Shown one piece after another: positions 63,661 through 64,000 of a DNA stretch of 64,000 nucleotides (position 1 is its first letter; the number at the start of each line of letters is the position of its first letter). Origin of the DNA: Oscillibacter faecalis_A (GTDB lineage: Bacteria > Bacillota > Clostridia > Oscillospirales > Oscillospiraceae); assembly GCF_029218125.1 (NCBI RefSeq), contig NZ_JARFXX010000001.1:124001-188000 (forward strand). The letters run 5' to 3'. The notes beneath the pieces are model-generated. The model saw nothing but the letters and a program-made list of their open reading frames with translations. It searched no databases and was not told where the DNA came from. A program made the translations under genes and the position numbers.

Positions 63661-63771
63661 GTTAGAGCCTGCTAACCCATTGTGAAAATAAAAACAAGGC
63701 GCAGTATGCCCTGTAGATGTTAGCTCTCTCTAACCACTGTGTAGTTTAACATCTCTAACATTTGGTGTCAA
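63661..63771 (-). promoter_or_regulatory. Feo promoter with three DtxR-like boxes
   Basis: Leftward TTGACA (63766-63771), 17-bp spacer, TAAACT (63743-63748). Three sites of form GTTAG-N6-CTAAC lie here: 63744-63759 (GTTTA variant, over the spacer and -10), 63719-63734 (at the transcript start) and 63661-63676 (in the leader). They resemble iron-box half-sites of DtxR/IdeR-type repressors, and a DtxR-family gene starts divergently at 63899. Confidence 0.82.
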
Positions 63772-63898
63772 CTATCTTATCAGAAAATTTTGTTGAAAAT
63801 TTGGGAAAGGCTCCGCCTTGCATTTGTGCGAAAACTATGATAACATGAATTATTAGAACCGGCTATGCCGGAAAACCAAAAAGGCCGGTGATACTGCT

Positions 63899-64000
63899 AT
63901 GCAAATACTCAAGGCATCCGAGGATTATCTGGAAACCATGCTGATGCTGCGTAATTCTTTGGGGTATGTCCGCTCCGTGGATGTGGCGGAGCACCTTGGC
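63899..64000 (+). CDS. DtxR/MntR-family metalloregulator (3'-truncated by window edge)
   Basis: First 34 residues of a DtxR/IdeR/MntR-type regulator: ASEDYLETMLMLRNS followed by VRSVDVAEHLG, the opening helix and first HTH helix of this family. The rest lies outside the window. Divergent from the feo operon, whose promoter holds three matching boxes, so it is the likely Fe(II)-dependent repressor. A possible promoter is TTGCAT (63816-63821) with TAACAT 17 bp later. Weak ribosome site AGGCCGGTGAT. Confidence 0.85.
   Translation, partial: MQILKASEDYLETMLMLRNSLGYVRSVDVAEHLG

Noticed and set aside
1..64000. CRISPR arrays, transposase or integrase genes, tRNA or rRNA genes
   Set aside because: No regularly spaced repeats and no recognisable proteins or RNA cores of these kinds were seen; the three interspersed elements are too far apart and non-coding.

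Overview
This window looks like chromosomal DNA of a high-GC, anaerobic, spore-forming member of the Firmicutes, most likely the Oscillospirales (an Oscillibacter/Flavonifractor-like organism). The sporulation genes (yabP, yabQ, spoVB-like), [FeFe]-hydrogenase, rubrerythrin with N-terminal rubredoxin, two GAPDH paralogues and Feo iron uptake support this. The assignment comes from gene content only. I found no rRNA, tRNA, CRISPR, prophage or transposase gene. The window is cut at both ends (rnhA on the left, a DtxR-family regulator on the right).

Layout. 0-5 kb: rnhA end, nadE, a metal-efflux operon (ArsR sensor, HMA chaperone, P1B ATPase) and a PaaI thioesterase. 5-11 kb: a DUF4340/response regulator/histidine kinase operon, a YtrA-type GntR-ABC operon and a COG2426 membrane protein. 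11-20 kb: rubrerythrin, an EF-G-like GTPase, a catalytically degenerate P-type-ATPase-like protein, rlmB, gapA and a divergent LacI-type regulator. 20-25 kb: a hydrogenase-system regulator (TM1266 family) in one operon with an NMT1-type ABC importer, behind a leader with a terminator and a competing helix; then a split ThrE exporter and an FMN alpha-hydroxyacid dehydrogenase. 25-32 kb: DUF4349 lipoprotein, MBL hydrolase, SGNH hydrolase, the hydA/oxidoreductase pair and an HMA protein. 32-38 kb: a YdjI/YdjG/YdjH-like envelope-stress operon without PspA, a Lar-like protein, divergent bioY/birA around a perfect BirA-type operator, and a nitrilase. 38-45 kb: pyk, thrH, mnmA, a histidine-kinase-like protein without its His, and a second GAPDH. 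45-58 kb: a long leftward block, recJ-relA-dtd-MBL-hemZ and then the conserved spoVB-mazG-hupB-rqcP-yabP-yabQ-divIC-S1 cluster, ending near hpf. 58-64 kb: Na/Pi cotransporter, then feoA-feoA-feoB-Cys-rich protein behind three repressor-like boxes, facing a DtxR-family gene.

Regulatory sites tie several regions together: LacI-type palindromes lie upstream of gapA and of the hydrogenase operon (with a weaker one upstream of pyk), suggesting joint control of glycolysis and hydrogen metabolism; the Feo operon carries three GTTAG-N6-CTAAC boxes.

The most unusual signal is a family of three interspersed elements (core about 162 bp) at 1.4, 17.3 and 41.2 kb. Each is bracketed by two copies of a different, locus-specific 26-30 bp hairpin, as if the element inserts at intrinsic terminators and duplicates the whole stem-loop. 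All three sit in the same orientation relative to the gene whose transcript enters them.
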